Positions 25,258 through 33,902 of a DNA stretch of 64,000 nt are shown one piece after another (the first letter of the stretch is position 1; every line of letters starts with the position of its first letter). The DNA comes from CAYYKK01 sp046351395 (GTDB lineage Bacteria > Myxococcota_A > Polyangia > Polyangiales > Polyangiaceae). Location of the stretch: positions 80,952-144,951 of the forward strand of contig JAXLYP010000030.1 in NCBI GenBank assembly GCA_046351395.1, in the 5' to 3' direction. A model generated the notes under the pieces. That model did no database searches, was not told where the DNA came from, and was given only the letters and a program-made list of their open reading frames with translations. The position numbers were made by a program, and so were the translations under genes.

Positions 25258-25760
25258 GCCCGCCCCCGCGAGACCGCGGGGAGGCCGACGAGGCGCGACG
25301 GATCGCCGCGCTCGAGTCGGAGCTGCGCGAGATCTATCGAGAGGTCGACGCGGCGCACGAGGGGTGGTCGTGCGACGCGTCCACGGACTGCTGTCACTTC
25401 GCGCGGACGGGGCGCGAGCCCTACGTGACGACGATCGAGGCGCGCCTCGTCGCGCGCGCGCGCGCGGCGCTCGGGGGAAAGCCGACGAAGGAGAGGCGGC
25501 TCCCCATGGCGCGTGACGAGCGCCGCTGCCCGCTCCTCGACGACGGGGGGCGGTGCTCCGTATACGCCTCGCGGCCCTTCGGCTGCCGGACGTTCTACTG
25601 CGAGCGGGCGACGCCGGGTGAGCGGGTGCGGCAGCGCGAGATCAACGCGTTCGTCGCCCGGATCCGCGGCATTGCCGCGCGGTACACGCCGGGCCGAGAC
25701 ACGGGGGCGCCGCTCACCCGCGCGCTCGACGCGCTGGGCCGGGGCACCTCGACACGGTGA
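25254..25760 (+). CDS. YkgJ-type CxxxxxCC metal-binding protein
   Basis: This 168-residue protein starts at a GTG overlapping the previous stop. The family pattern is clear: CDASTDCC near residue 41, then CPLLDDGGRCSVYASRPFGCRTFYC, supplying about eight cysteines that can bind zinc or an iron-sulfur cluster. A long N-terminal helix precedes it. The biochemical role of such proteins is poorly known. The tight overlap with the C45 hydrolase gene suggests a helper or maturation function (inference). Confidence 0.85.
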   Translation: MSPPPRDRGEADEARRIAALESELREIYREVDAAHEGWSCDASTDCCHFARTGREPYVTTIEARLVARARAALGGKPTKERRLPMARDERRCPLLDDGGRCSVYASRPFGCRTFYCERATPGERVRQREINAFVARIRGIAARYTPGRDTGAPLTRALDALGRGTSTR

Positions 25761-25828
25761 ACATCCGCGCGGCGCGTTCGTCCCACGTTGCGCCGGCGCT
25801 CGGTCGCCCTCACCCTCCGAGAGATCCC

Positions 25829-26464
25829 ATGCACCGACGATCCTTCCTCGCGCTCTCCCTCGCCACGCCCGCGGCGCTCGTCACGGGCCCCGCGCTCGCG
25901 GACGGCGTGACGGACGCGCTCGACAAGATCGCCGCCGCGCGCGCCTCCGTGAAGACCATCGTCGCGCCCTTCATGCAGGTGCGGACGATCGGGCTCCTCG
26001 CGAGCGACGTGGCGAGCAATGGCGAGGTCACCGTCGTCCGTCCGGATCAGCTCCGGTGGGACGTCTCGCCGCCGGACGCGATCACGTACTGGGTCCTCCC
26101 CGAGGGCCTCTACATGAAGTCGTCGTCGAGCTCGAAGGCCGTGAAGGCGCCGCCCAACGCGGGCAACCTGGGCGGTGTCCTCGGGGACGTGCTGCTCTTC
26201 GTCGGAGGGGATTTGCGCAAGCTCGCGGACCGCTATGACCTGCGCGTCACGTCCACCGAGGGCGGTGTCGGGCTCGAGGCGAAGCCGAAGAGCGACGAGA
26301 CGCGGAAGGTCGTCTCGCGCGTGGAGCTCAAGACGACCGCGGATCTCTGGGCGATCTCGCGGTTCACGATCGAAGAAGCGTCGGGCGACCGGAGCGTCGT
26401 GAGCTTCGGTGAGGCGAAGCGCGACACGTCGGTCGACCCGTCCAAGATGAAGCCGCCCGTCTGA
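25829..26464 (+). CDS. LolA-like outer-membrane lipoprotein carrier family protein
   Basis: The protein has 211 residues. The signal peptide MHRRSFLALSLATPAALVTGPALA has a twin-arginine-like RRSFL, so Tat export is possible. The mature part has the LolA-family layout: an N-terminal helix with repeated Ala/Lys, FMQVRTIGLLASDVASNGEVTVVRPDQLRW (the Lol-type strand pair), and a hydrophobic barrel ending in VELKTTADLWAISRFTIEE. It would carry a hydrophobic ligand across the periplasm. Start ATG at 25829 is 69 bp after the YkgJ-like stop. Proximity to a GT2 and an acyl hydrolase fits a lipid-handling cluster, but it may equally be an ordinary LolA paralogue. Confidence 0.82.
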   Translation: MHRRSFLALSLATPAALVTGPALADGVTDALDKIAAARASVKTIVAPFMQVRTIGLLASDVASNGEVTVVRPDQLRWDVSPPDAITYWVLPEGLYMKSSSSSKAVKAPPNAGNLGGVLGDVLLFVGGDLRKLADRYDLRVTSTEGGVGLEAKPKSDETRKVVSRVELKTTADLWAISRFTIEEASGDRSVVSFGEAKRDTSVDPSKMKPPV

Positions 26465-26490
26465 CCGTTCCGGGCTATGTTCCTCGGCGC

Positions 26491-27447
26491 GTGAGCGCGT
26501 CCGACGTGAAGCGGGTGGGGATGTGGCTCCAGGGGAAGTGGTTCCTGGAGCGCCTCATCGGGCGGGGCGCGACCGCGAGCGTGTACGTCGCGAGGCACCG
26601 GATCGGGCGCGTCGCCGCGATCAAGATCCTCCACGCTCACCTCCAGACGAACGTGGAGCTCTGCGAGCGGTTCCAGCGCGAGGCGCTCGCGGTGAACCGG
26701 TTCGATCACCCGGCCGCCGTGCCGGTGATGGACGTCGACGTCACGGAGGATGGAGCGCCGTTCATCGTGATGGAGTTCGTCGAGGGCGAGACGATCGCGC
26801 AGCGCATGAAGCGAGGCCCCATCCCGATCCCGGAGCTCCTCGACCTCGCGGGGCAGCTCCTCGACGTGCTGGCGGCCGCGCACGCGAGAGGCATCGTGCA
26901 CCGCGACATCAAGCCCGAGAACCTGCTCCTCGACCGGGGGACAGGGAAGCTCCGCGTCCTCGACTTCGGGGCCGCAAAGTTCGAAGGCTCGGTGCTGACG
27001 GAGAAGGGCGCGCTCATCGGGACGGCGCCGTACATGGCGCCCGAGCAGGTGCGCGGTGAGGCGATCGATGCGCGCGCGGACGTGTTCGCGGTCGGCGCGA
27101 CGATGTTCCACGCGATCACCGGCAGGCCGATCCACCTCGGGAACACGGTCGCGGAGATCCTCTATCAAGGCGCCACGAGCGCCCCCCCACCCCTCGCGTC
27201 CGTCGCGTCCGTGCCGGACGAGCTCGGGCTCGTCGTGGACTCGGCGCTCTCGTTCGATCCCGAGCAGCGCTACGCGGACGCGCGCGCGATGCAGGTGGAG
27301 GTGCGCGCGTTGTCGCAGCAGCTCTCCGCGAGCGGGCGCGAGGCGCCCCGCCCACCCGCCGAAGTGGGCCCGAAGGAGGACGACGATGCGCGCGAGAGCG
27401 CGGGCGACACGATGTTGACGAGCCCGGGGGACGCGAAGCGCAAGTGA
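26491..27447 (+). CDS. Cytoplasmic Ser/Thr protein kinase
   Basis: This compact 318-residue kinase has no membrane helix. Motifs in order: ERLIGRGATASVYVARH (Gly loop), AAIKILHAH (Lys), catalytic HRDIKPENLLLD, VLDFGAAKF, APYMAPEQVRG. A 40-residue charged tail follows. The canonical HRDIKPEN contrasts with the HRDVSPxN of the two other kinases here. Start is a GTG at 26491. It is 26 bp downstream of the LolA-like gene and could be its cotranscribed partner; it converges on the large activator gene with only 3 bp between the stops. Confidence 0.93.
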   Translation: MSASDVKRVGMWLQGKWFLERLIGRGATASVYVARHRIGRVAAIKILHAHLQTNVELCERFQREALAVNRFDHPAAVPVMDVDVTEDGAPFIVMEFVEGETIAQRMKRGPIPIPELLDLAGQLLDVLAAAHARGIVHRDIKPENLLLDRGTGKLRVLDFGAAKFEGSVLTEKGALIGTAPYMAPEQVRGEAIDARADVFAVGATMFHAITGRPIHLGNTVAEILYQGATSAPPPLASVASVPDELGLVVDSALSFDPEQRYADARAMQVEVRALSQQLSASGREAPRPPAEVGPKEDDDARESAGDTMLTSPGDAKRK

Positions 27448-27450
27448 TCG

Positions 27451-30400
27451 TCAGCCGGGCGCGCCGCGCTTGAGCTTTCGGTACATCGTCGCGCGCGGGA
27501 TCCCGAGGGAGCGGCACGCCTCGCTGACGTTGAAGTTCGAGGCGCGGAGCGCGGCCTCGATGCGCCGTTGCTCGTCGGCCTGGTGAGCCTTGCGCGTGAG
27601 CGGGGCGGAGGCGCGGGGACGCGCGGGCGCGGCGTCGAGCCCGAGATCGGAGGCGTGGATGACCTCCCGATCGGCGAGCACCATCGCCTTCGTGAGGACG
27701 TTCTCGAGCTCGCGCACGTTGCCGGGCCAGTCGTGGCGCATCATCGCGCTCATCGCGTCGCGCGCGACCTCGGGGGCGGGCCGGCCGAGCTCGCGCGCGG
27801 CGCGGGCGAGCAGGGCGGGCGTGAGCCACACGAGATCGTCGAGGCGATCGCGCAGCGCGGGCACGGTGATCTCGACGACCGCGACGCGGTAGTAGAGATC
27901 CTCTCGGAAGCGCCCCGCGGCCGTCTCGACGCGGAGGTCGCGGTGGGTCGCCGTGATGAGGCGCACGTCGATCGGGACGGGGTGCGGCGCGCCGAGCGCC
28001 TGCACCTCTCGGTTCTGGAGGACGCGCAGCAGCTTCACCTGGAGGGAGGGGGCCATCTCTCCGATCTCGTCGAGGAAGAGCGTCCCGCCGTTCGCGGCGA
28101 GGAACAGGCCGTCGCGGTCCTTCGCGGCGCCCGTGAACGCCCCGGCGCGGTACCCGAAGAGCTCGGACTCGAGGAGCTGCTCGGGGATCGCGCCGCAGTT
28201 GATCGCGACGAACGGACGGCCCTTTCGGGCGCTCTCGGCGTGGATCGCGCGCGCCACGAGCTCCTTTCCGGTGCCGCTCTCGCCCGTCACGAGGACGCTC
28301 ACGGCAGCGGAGGAGACGCGCGCGATTTTCTCGAAGAGGCGCTGCATCGGCGCGCTCCGGCCCACGATCATCGAGCCGCGGAAGCGCTCGAGGGCGGCCT
28401 CCTCGCGCGCGCGGACCTCGAGCGCGAGGCGATCGGCCTCCTCGGACTTCTCGCGGAGGAGCTCGAGCGTACGCGCGCGCTCCACCTCGAGCTCCCGCGT
28501 GCGCTCGGCCAGCGCGGCGTGGAGGCGCGCGCTCGAGAGCGCGGTCGCGACGTGGTCGGCGAGGGCGAGGACGAGATCGATCTCGACGCGGTCGAACGCG
28601 CCGCGCCGCGCTCGGTGATCGAGGTAGAGCGCGGCGACGACGCCCTCCGGACCGCGGACGGGGAGCCCCATCACGCTCGAGAGGCGCATCGCGTGGATGG
28701 AGCGCTGGAGCGCGAACCGCTCGTCGCGCTGCGCGTCGACGGTCACGATGGGCTCGCCGGTCTCGAGGACGCGCTCGGCGATGCCGCGCGAGAACGCGAT
28801 CTCCGCGTCCTCCAGGGCGCGCTGGCCGGTGTTGCGAGGCGCGAGGAGGGTGAGCGGCGCCCCGCGTAGGATGATGAACCCGCGCTCGGCGCCCGTGAAG
28901 TCGATCGCCGCGTCGACCGCCATGTCGAGCACCTCCTTCGGATCGAGGGACGACGAGAGTCGGCGAGCGATGGAGACGAGGCGCTCGAGCCGCGCCTCGC
29001 GATCGTGCGGTCGGGCGTCGGTCGCCCCGGTGCGCGCCTCGGGGCTCCTCTCGAGGGCGCTCCGCCGGCTCGGGTGGAGCGCGAAGGCCTCGGCGATCTC
29101 CCGCGGCAGCGCGACGAGGGTCCGCTCGAGGATGGCGCGCGTGGCGAGGCGCTCGCGCTCGGCGAGGAGCTCCGCGCCCCGCGCGTGGAACGAGGTGGCG
29201 AGCGCGGCGCGCGCGTCGGCCTCGAGGAGGCGCTGCCCAGCGCGGACGGCGCGCTCCACCGCGTGCTCGAGGTGCGCGAGCTCGGAGGCGGCGTTGCCTC
29301 GCGCGCGCTCGAGGCGCCCCTCCTCGAGCGCGAGGCGGGCGTCGACGTCGTCTGCGCCGAGGGTCCCCGCCGTCGCGCGCGCGGCTCGAGGAGCGCGTCG
29401 GCGCGCGCGAGCTCGCCGTCGGCTTGGATGACGAGGCGAGCCCGATCGATCGTGACCTCGAGACCTCGCGGGACGAGCCCATCGCGCCGTAGATGCGCTC
29501 GGCTCGGTCGAGGGCCTCGAGCGCAGCCGAAGGCCGGCCGAGGAGGGCGAGCGCGTCGGCCTGGATGGACGCCGCGAAGGCCTCGAACGCGGTCTGCCCC
29601 GCCTCGAGCGCGCGCTCGGCGACGCGCGTCGCGCCGGAGAGCCCGCGCTCGAAGAGCCCGAGATCGACGTGGAGCTTGGCGAGGTTCGCGTGCATCGCGA
29701 GCGCGAGCGGCGCCGAGCCGAGCGCTCGCGCGACGAGCTCGCCGCGCTCGTACGCCGCGAGGGCGAGCGCCAGATCGCCGAGCTGATGGCGCGCGATCCC
29801 GAGGTTCAGCGAGGCGTTCGCGACCAGGTCGAGCGCGTCGAGCGGCTCCGCGAGCGCGAGCGCGGCCTCGAACGCGCGCGCCGCCGTGAGCGCCTCGCCG
29901 GCCCGGTAATGGACGATGCCGAGCTGGATCCGCGCGCGCGCCTCGTCGAGGCGGAGGCCAGCGTCCGATGCGACGGTGGTGGCCTCGGTGAGGACCGCGC
30001 GCGCCTCCGCGTCGCGCGACGTGTAGGCCAGGGCGACGCCGAGCGTACCGAGGAGCTGCGCGCGCGACACCGGATCGGGCGCGTGCGTCAGCCCCGCGCG
30101 CGCGAGCTCCGCCGCGCGCTCGAACGACGCTGCCTGGAGGAGGGCGCGCGACGCGACGTCGTGTGCGCGCGCGTCGGCGCCGAGGTGGGTCAGCGCTGGC
30201 GCGATCGCGCGGAGCGCGACCTTGCTCGCGCCCGCGCGGAGGAGCGCGTCCGCGAGCTCGACGCGCGCCGCGAGGACGCGCGCAGGGTGACGACCGGCCC
30301 GCCGGAGCGCGAGCAGCGCGACGCGCACGGCGCTCGACTTCGCGCTCGGAGCGGACGCGCGCGCGGTCTCCCGCGCGGCAGCGACGAGATCGATCTCGTT

Positions 30401-31702
30401 CACCGAGTGTTCGTCGAGCCGGCGCGCGAGCGCGGAGACGCGCGCCGGGATGGAGTCCGTGAGCGCTTGGATCTGGGCCGGGGATACGACTGCGGTGCGC
30501 CCCTCGCAGAGCGCCGCGACGTCCTCGAGATCGAACGGGCCGAGGCGGAGGTGGAGCAACACCCCGGCCGCGCAAGCGGGCGGCTCCTCCGTCGACGCCG
30601 CGATCACGGACGCGCGGGACGATGTGGAGAGCACGCGCGCGAAGGCCTCCACCCTCGGCCAGTGGGGGGAGGCGCGGTCGAGGTCGTCGAGGATCACCGC
30701 GCGCGTGGGTCCCGCGTCGACCGTCGAGAGCGCCTCGAGCAGAGGGGCGCCGAACGGCCCCGAGCGCTCGAGGGCCCGCGCGCGGGGTTCGCGAACGACC
30801 GCGTGGCGCGCGGCGCGCCACTTCGCCTCCGCGAGGAGACGACTCTTTCCAAAGCCCTTCTCAGCTTGGATCCAAAGGACGCGCGGTCCGGTCGCGTCGA
30901 GCGTGGCGCACGCGGCGTCCAGGGCGCGGAGCTCGGCGGCGCGGCCGACGAACACGTAGGGGAGCGTGGCGGAAGCGTCCGCGCTCGGTGGTGCGTACGG
31001 CGCGAGGGCCTCGAGGATCTCCTCCATCGTCGCGGGTCGGGCGGCGCGATCCGGCGAAGCCGCGCGATCACCGATGGCGACGACGTCGGCGGGGAGGGTC
31101 CGCGTCTCACCGAGCGCCTGCACCGTTCGCCCGAACGCGAAGATGTCCGTGCGGACGTCGGACGGGCTCCCCGAGAACAGCTCGGGCGCCATGAACGCGG
31201 GGGTGCCGCTCGGCCCGGCCGTCGGGAGCGCGGCCCTCAGGGATTCACTCGCGCCGAAGTCGACGAGCTTGGCCCGCCCGGTGGCCGCGACCACCGCGTT
31301 CGAGGGCTTCACGTCCCCATGCACGAGGCCGAGGCGGTGCGCCGCGCGGAGGCCTCGCGCGACGTCCACGAGCGCGGCGACGACGCGGTCCGCATCCACG
31401 GTCTCGGCAAACGCCCCAAGATCCGGGCCGTCGATGCGCTCCATCGCGAGAAACGAGACGCGACGCTCGCCGAGCGAGGCGACGCCAAAGTCGAAGACTC
31501 GGACGAGGTTCGGGTGCTCGACGCTTCGGAGTCGCGCGAACTCGCGGAGGAGCGCCTCGGTGGCGTCCGCGTCGGCCTGCTCGACGACCTTGAGCGCGAC
31601 CTCCGCGTCCGCGTCTCGATCCGTCGCTCGGTAGGTGGTGCCGCCCCCACCCTGCCCGAGGACGCCGTGCAGCTCGTATCGGTCGGACAGTGCCAGAACC
31701 AA
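27451..31702 (-). CDS. Ser/Thr kinase-like / AAA ATPase / TPR / GAF / sigma-54 activator fusion (two frameshifts)
   Basis: Read with two one-base corrections (near 29462 and near 29372-29388) this gives about 1417 residues. Order: kinase-like domain 1-250 (ALKVVE, HGDVKPSN with Gly for the usual Arg, VDFGASES, APELFSG); AAA ATPase with Walker A-like EKGFGKSRL and ILDDLDRAS (about 260-440); TPR-rich region to about 830; GAF near 880-1030; sigma-54 AAA+ domain with Walker A GESGTGKE, GAFTGA, Walker B TLFLDEIGE; C-terminal Fis-type HTH (FNVSEACRSLGIPRATMYRKL). It should activate RNA polymerase-sigma54 in response to signals through the N-terminal modules. The start is a TTG at 31702. Corrected length is a multiple of three, supporting the two-deletion reading. 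Confidence 0.87.
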
Positions 31703-31703
31703 G

Positions 31704-31720
31704 TGATACAGAATGATACA
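31704..31720 (+). promoter_or_regulatory. TGATACA direct repeat, 10-bp spacing, upstream of the activator start
   Basis: TGATACA occurs at 31704-31710 and again at 31714-31720, one helical turn apart, inside an unusually AT-rich 40-bp stretch just upstream of the activator's TTG start. This placement suits an operator or an upstream promoter element. No ribosome site is obvious there, so it may also overlap the translation initiation region. Confidence 0.5.
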
Positions 31721-31866
31721 ACTCGATTCTCTATGAGACTAGGCCGATCTTCCCCGGTGCTCCTCCGGTGATGGACCGGAGATGATTTTGCGCCGGCTTT
31801 TGGGCTCTGATCACGGCGGCCCGCAAGGTCGAGCTCGTGGCATAACGGGTGCTTGAGGGTGCGGAC

Positions 31867-32598
31867 ATGAGAGCTTGGCGGCACACGAGAACCTGGGTGG
31901 CGGCCCTGGTGGGCGCGACCCTCCTCGGCGCGCCGGCCTGTGTCGTGAGCCCGCAACCGCTCCCGCCCATCGTCCCCACCATCGACGTCGCCAAGCTGAG
32001 CCTCACGTCGATCAGCCCGACGGTCGTGCTGCACGGCGCGCCGGGCGCCGTCACCGCGGACGCGACGTTCAGCGCGCTCGGCATCACGAGCTCGAAGACG
32101 GACAGCGTCGTCGTCTCCCCGGACGGGTCGTTCGACCTCACGCTCACCGACGACGCCGCGCAGCTCTACCGCGTCGAGGCGAGCCTCGATGGAGAGCACT
32201 CGGTGCCCATCGATCTCGAGGCCCCCGGGACCGCGGTGGACGGATTGAGCATCGCGCCAGCGAGCCCAGCGTACGCCGAGTGCCTGACGATCGACCCAGC
32301 GACGGTCACCGATCGCGGCGCGGTCAAGGCGGGTCAGTCCCAGGCGTTCGCGATTCAGCTCCAGAACGGGTGCGCGGAGGATCTCACGGTGGACGACGTG
32401 CACCTCGTGACCGCCGCCTCCGCCTTCACCCTCTCGACGAGCGCGCCGCTCAGCGTCCCCGCGGGCGCGGTACGCGCCGTGTCCCTCGCCTTCACGCCCT
32501 CGGGAGAGGGCGACTTCGAGGACGTGCTCGTCCTGCACGTCGCGGGCTCCGCGCCCGGCTTCATCGTCGTGACGCTCCGAGGCCAGGGCACGCCCTAG
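31867..32598 (+). CDS. Lipoprotein with immunoglobulin-like beta-sandwich domains
   Basis: The protein has 243 residues with a signal ending at GAPAC (about residue 25). The rest is beta-strand rich: KLSLTSISPTVVLHG, DGSFDLTLTD and a C-terminal module ITVDDVHLVTAASAFTLSTSAPLSVPAGAVRAVSLAFTPS-like pattern, resembling ASPM/SPD-2/Hydin-type or choice-of-anchor Ig folds common in myxobacterial surface proteins. No catalytic residues are seen. The ATG at 31867 follows a GAGG; an in-frame TTG lies 18 bp upstream. It precedes the Kazal-type lipoprotein by 98 bp and could share its transcript. Confidence 0.75.
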   Translation: MRAWRHTRTWVAALVGATLLGAPACVVSPQPLPPIVPTIDVAKLSLTSISPTVVLHGAPGAVTADATFSALGITSSKTDSVVVSPDGSFDLTLTDDAAQLYRVEASLDGEHSVPIDLEAPGTAVDGLSIAPASPAYAECLTIDPATVTDRGAVKAGQSQAFAIQLQNGCAEDLTVDDVHLVTAASAFTLSTSAPLSVPAGAVRAVSLAFTPSGEGDFEDVLVLHVAGSAPGFIVVTLRGQGTP

Positions 32599-32696
32599 CC
32601 CCTCACGCGCCCCTCACCCTTCGCTCGCGCACGCATCCGCGCTGCGCGCACCCCATCGCTTTGTCTTTCGCGCTCACCCCTCAAAGGAGTCTCGTC

Positions 32697-33836
32697 ATGT
32701 CTCTTCGCTCGATCGTCCTCGGCCTCGGTCTCTCTTCGCTGTTCTTCTCGGGCTGCGTCATCACCCCCGGAGGGGGTGGGAGCGGCGGCTCGGGCTCCAC
32801 GACGACGACGACGACGTCCTCGACGGGCGGGTCGACGCTCGGAGGGCCGTGCGGTGGCATCGCCGGGCTCACCTGCAACGACGGCGAGTTCTGCGCGTTC
32901 GAAGGCTCGTCCTGCGGGGCCGCCGATCAGCTCGGGATCTGCACGGCGGAGCCGACCGAGTGCATCGAGTACGACTGCGGGCCCACGGCCGACTGCATCT
33001 CCATTCCCGTCTGCGGGTGCGACGGCGTGACGTACGAGGACGAGTGCCACGCCCACCTCGGCGGGACGGACGTCCTCCATGACGGCGCGTGCGAGACGCT
33101 CGGCGGGCCCTGCGGTGGCATCGCCGGGCTCACGTGCAACGCGGGGGAGTACGGCGAGTTCCCCGCGGGCACGTGCGGCGCTGCCGATCAGATGGGCGTC
33201 TGCACCGCGACCCCCGCGGAGTGCCCCCAAGTCGACTGCGGCGGCGCGGACTGCATCCCCACGCCCGTTTGTGGGTGCGACGGCGTGACGTACGAAGACA
33301 CGTGCCACGCCCACCTCGCCGGCGCCGCGATCGCGCACGAAGGAGCCTGCGACGCGAAGATCTGCGGCGGCTTCGGCGGCGACGCGAACGGGTGCGGGCC
33401 CAACGAGTTCTGCAACTACACCCTGGAGGCGATGTGCGGCGCCGCGGACGCGAGCGGCACGTGCGCGCCCATCCCCGAGGTGTGCCCGGACAACGTCGAC
33501 CCCGTCTGCGGCTGCGACAACCAGACCTACTCGAACGCGTGCGAGGCGCACGCGCACAGCACCGCGATCGTCCACACCGGCGCGTGCACGCCGAGCGGAC
33601 AGGCGTGCGGCGGCGACACGCCCGAGACATGCCCGCAGGGCGAGTTCTGCAACTACGATTTGAACGCGACGTGCGGCTGGGCCGACGCCCTCGGTACCTG
33701 CCAGGCGCTCCCGTGGGGCTGCCCCGACAACTACGACCCCGTCTGCGGCTGCGATCTGCACGACTACCCGAACGCGTGCGAGGCTCACGCCGCCGGCACC
33801 GCCGTCTACCAGAACCAGCCCTGCGCGGTCGACTGA
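32697..33836 (+). CDS. Lipoprotein with four tandem Cys-rich Kazal-like modules
   Basis: The protein has 379 residues. The signal peptide ends SGC (about residue 20), followed by a Gly/Ser/Thr linker. Four modules of about 75-80 residues each combine an N-terminal half (CxxGEFCxxxxxxxCGxADxxGxCxxxPxxC) and a Kazal-like half (PVCGCDGVTYEDECHAH type). In module 2 the Cys after GE is replaced by Gly (GEYGEF), so one disulfide is probably missing there. Kazal folds typically inhibit serine proteases, so this may protect the cell surface from its own or prey enzymes. A strong AAAGGAG site lies 8 bp upstream of the ATG. Confidence 0.87.
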   Translation: MSLRSIVLGLGLSSLFFSGCVITPGGGGSGGSGSTTTTTTSSTGGSTLGGPCGGIAGLTCNDGEFCAFEGSSCGAADQLGICTAEPTECIEYDCGPTADCISIPVCGCDGVTYEDECHAHLGGTDVLHDGACETLGGPCGGIAGLTCNAGEYGEFPAGTCGAADQMGVCTATPAECPQVDCGGADCIPTPVCGCDGVTYEDTCHAHLAGAAIAHEGACDAKICGGFGGDANGCGPNEFCNYTLEAMCGAADASGTCAPIPEVCPDNVDPVCGCDNQTYSNACEAHAHSTAIVHTGACTPSGQACGGDTPETCPQGEFCNYDLNATCGWADALGTCQALPWGCPDNYDPVCGCDLHDYPNACEAHAAGTAVYQNQPCAVD

Positions 33837-33902
33837 CCCACCGAGGCAACACGGTCCGGAGGCCGCACCTCCGGACCCCGGCGGGAGCGGAGCGAACGCG
33901 GC

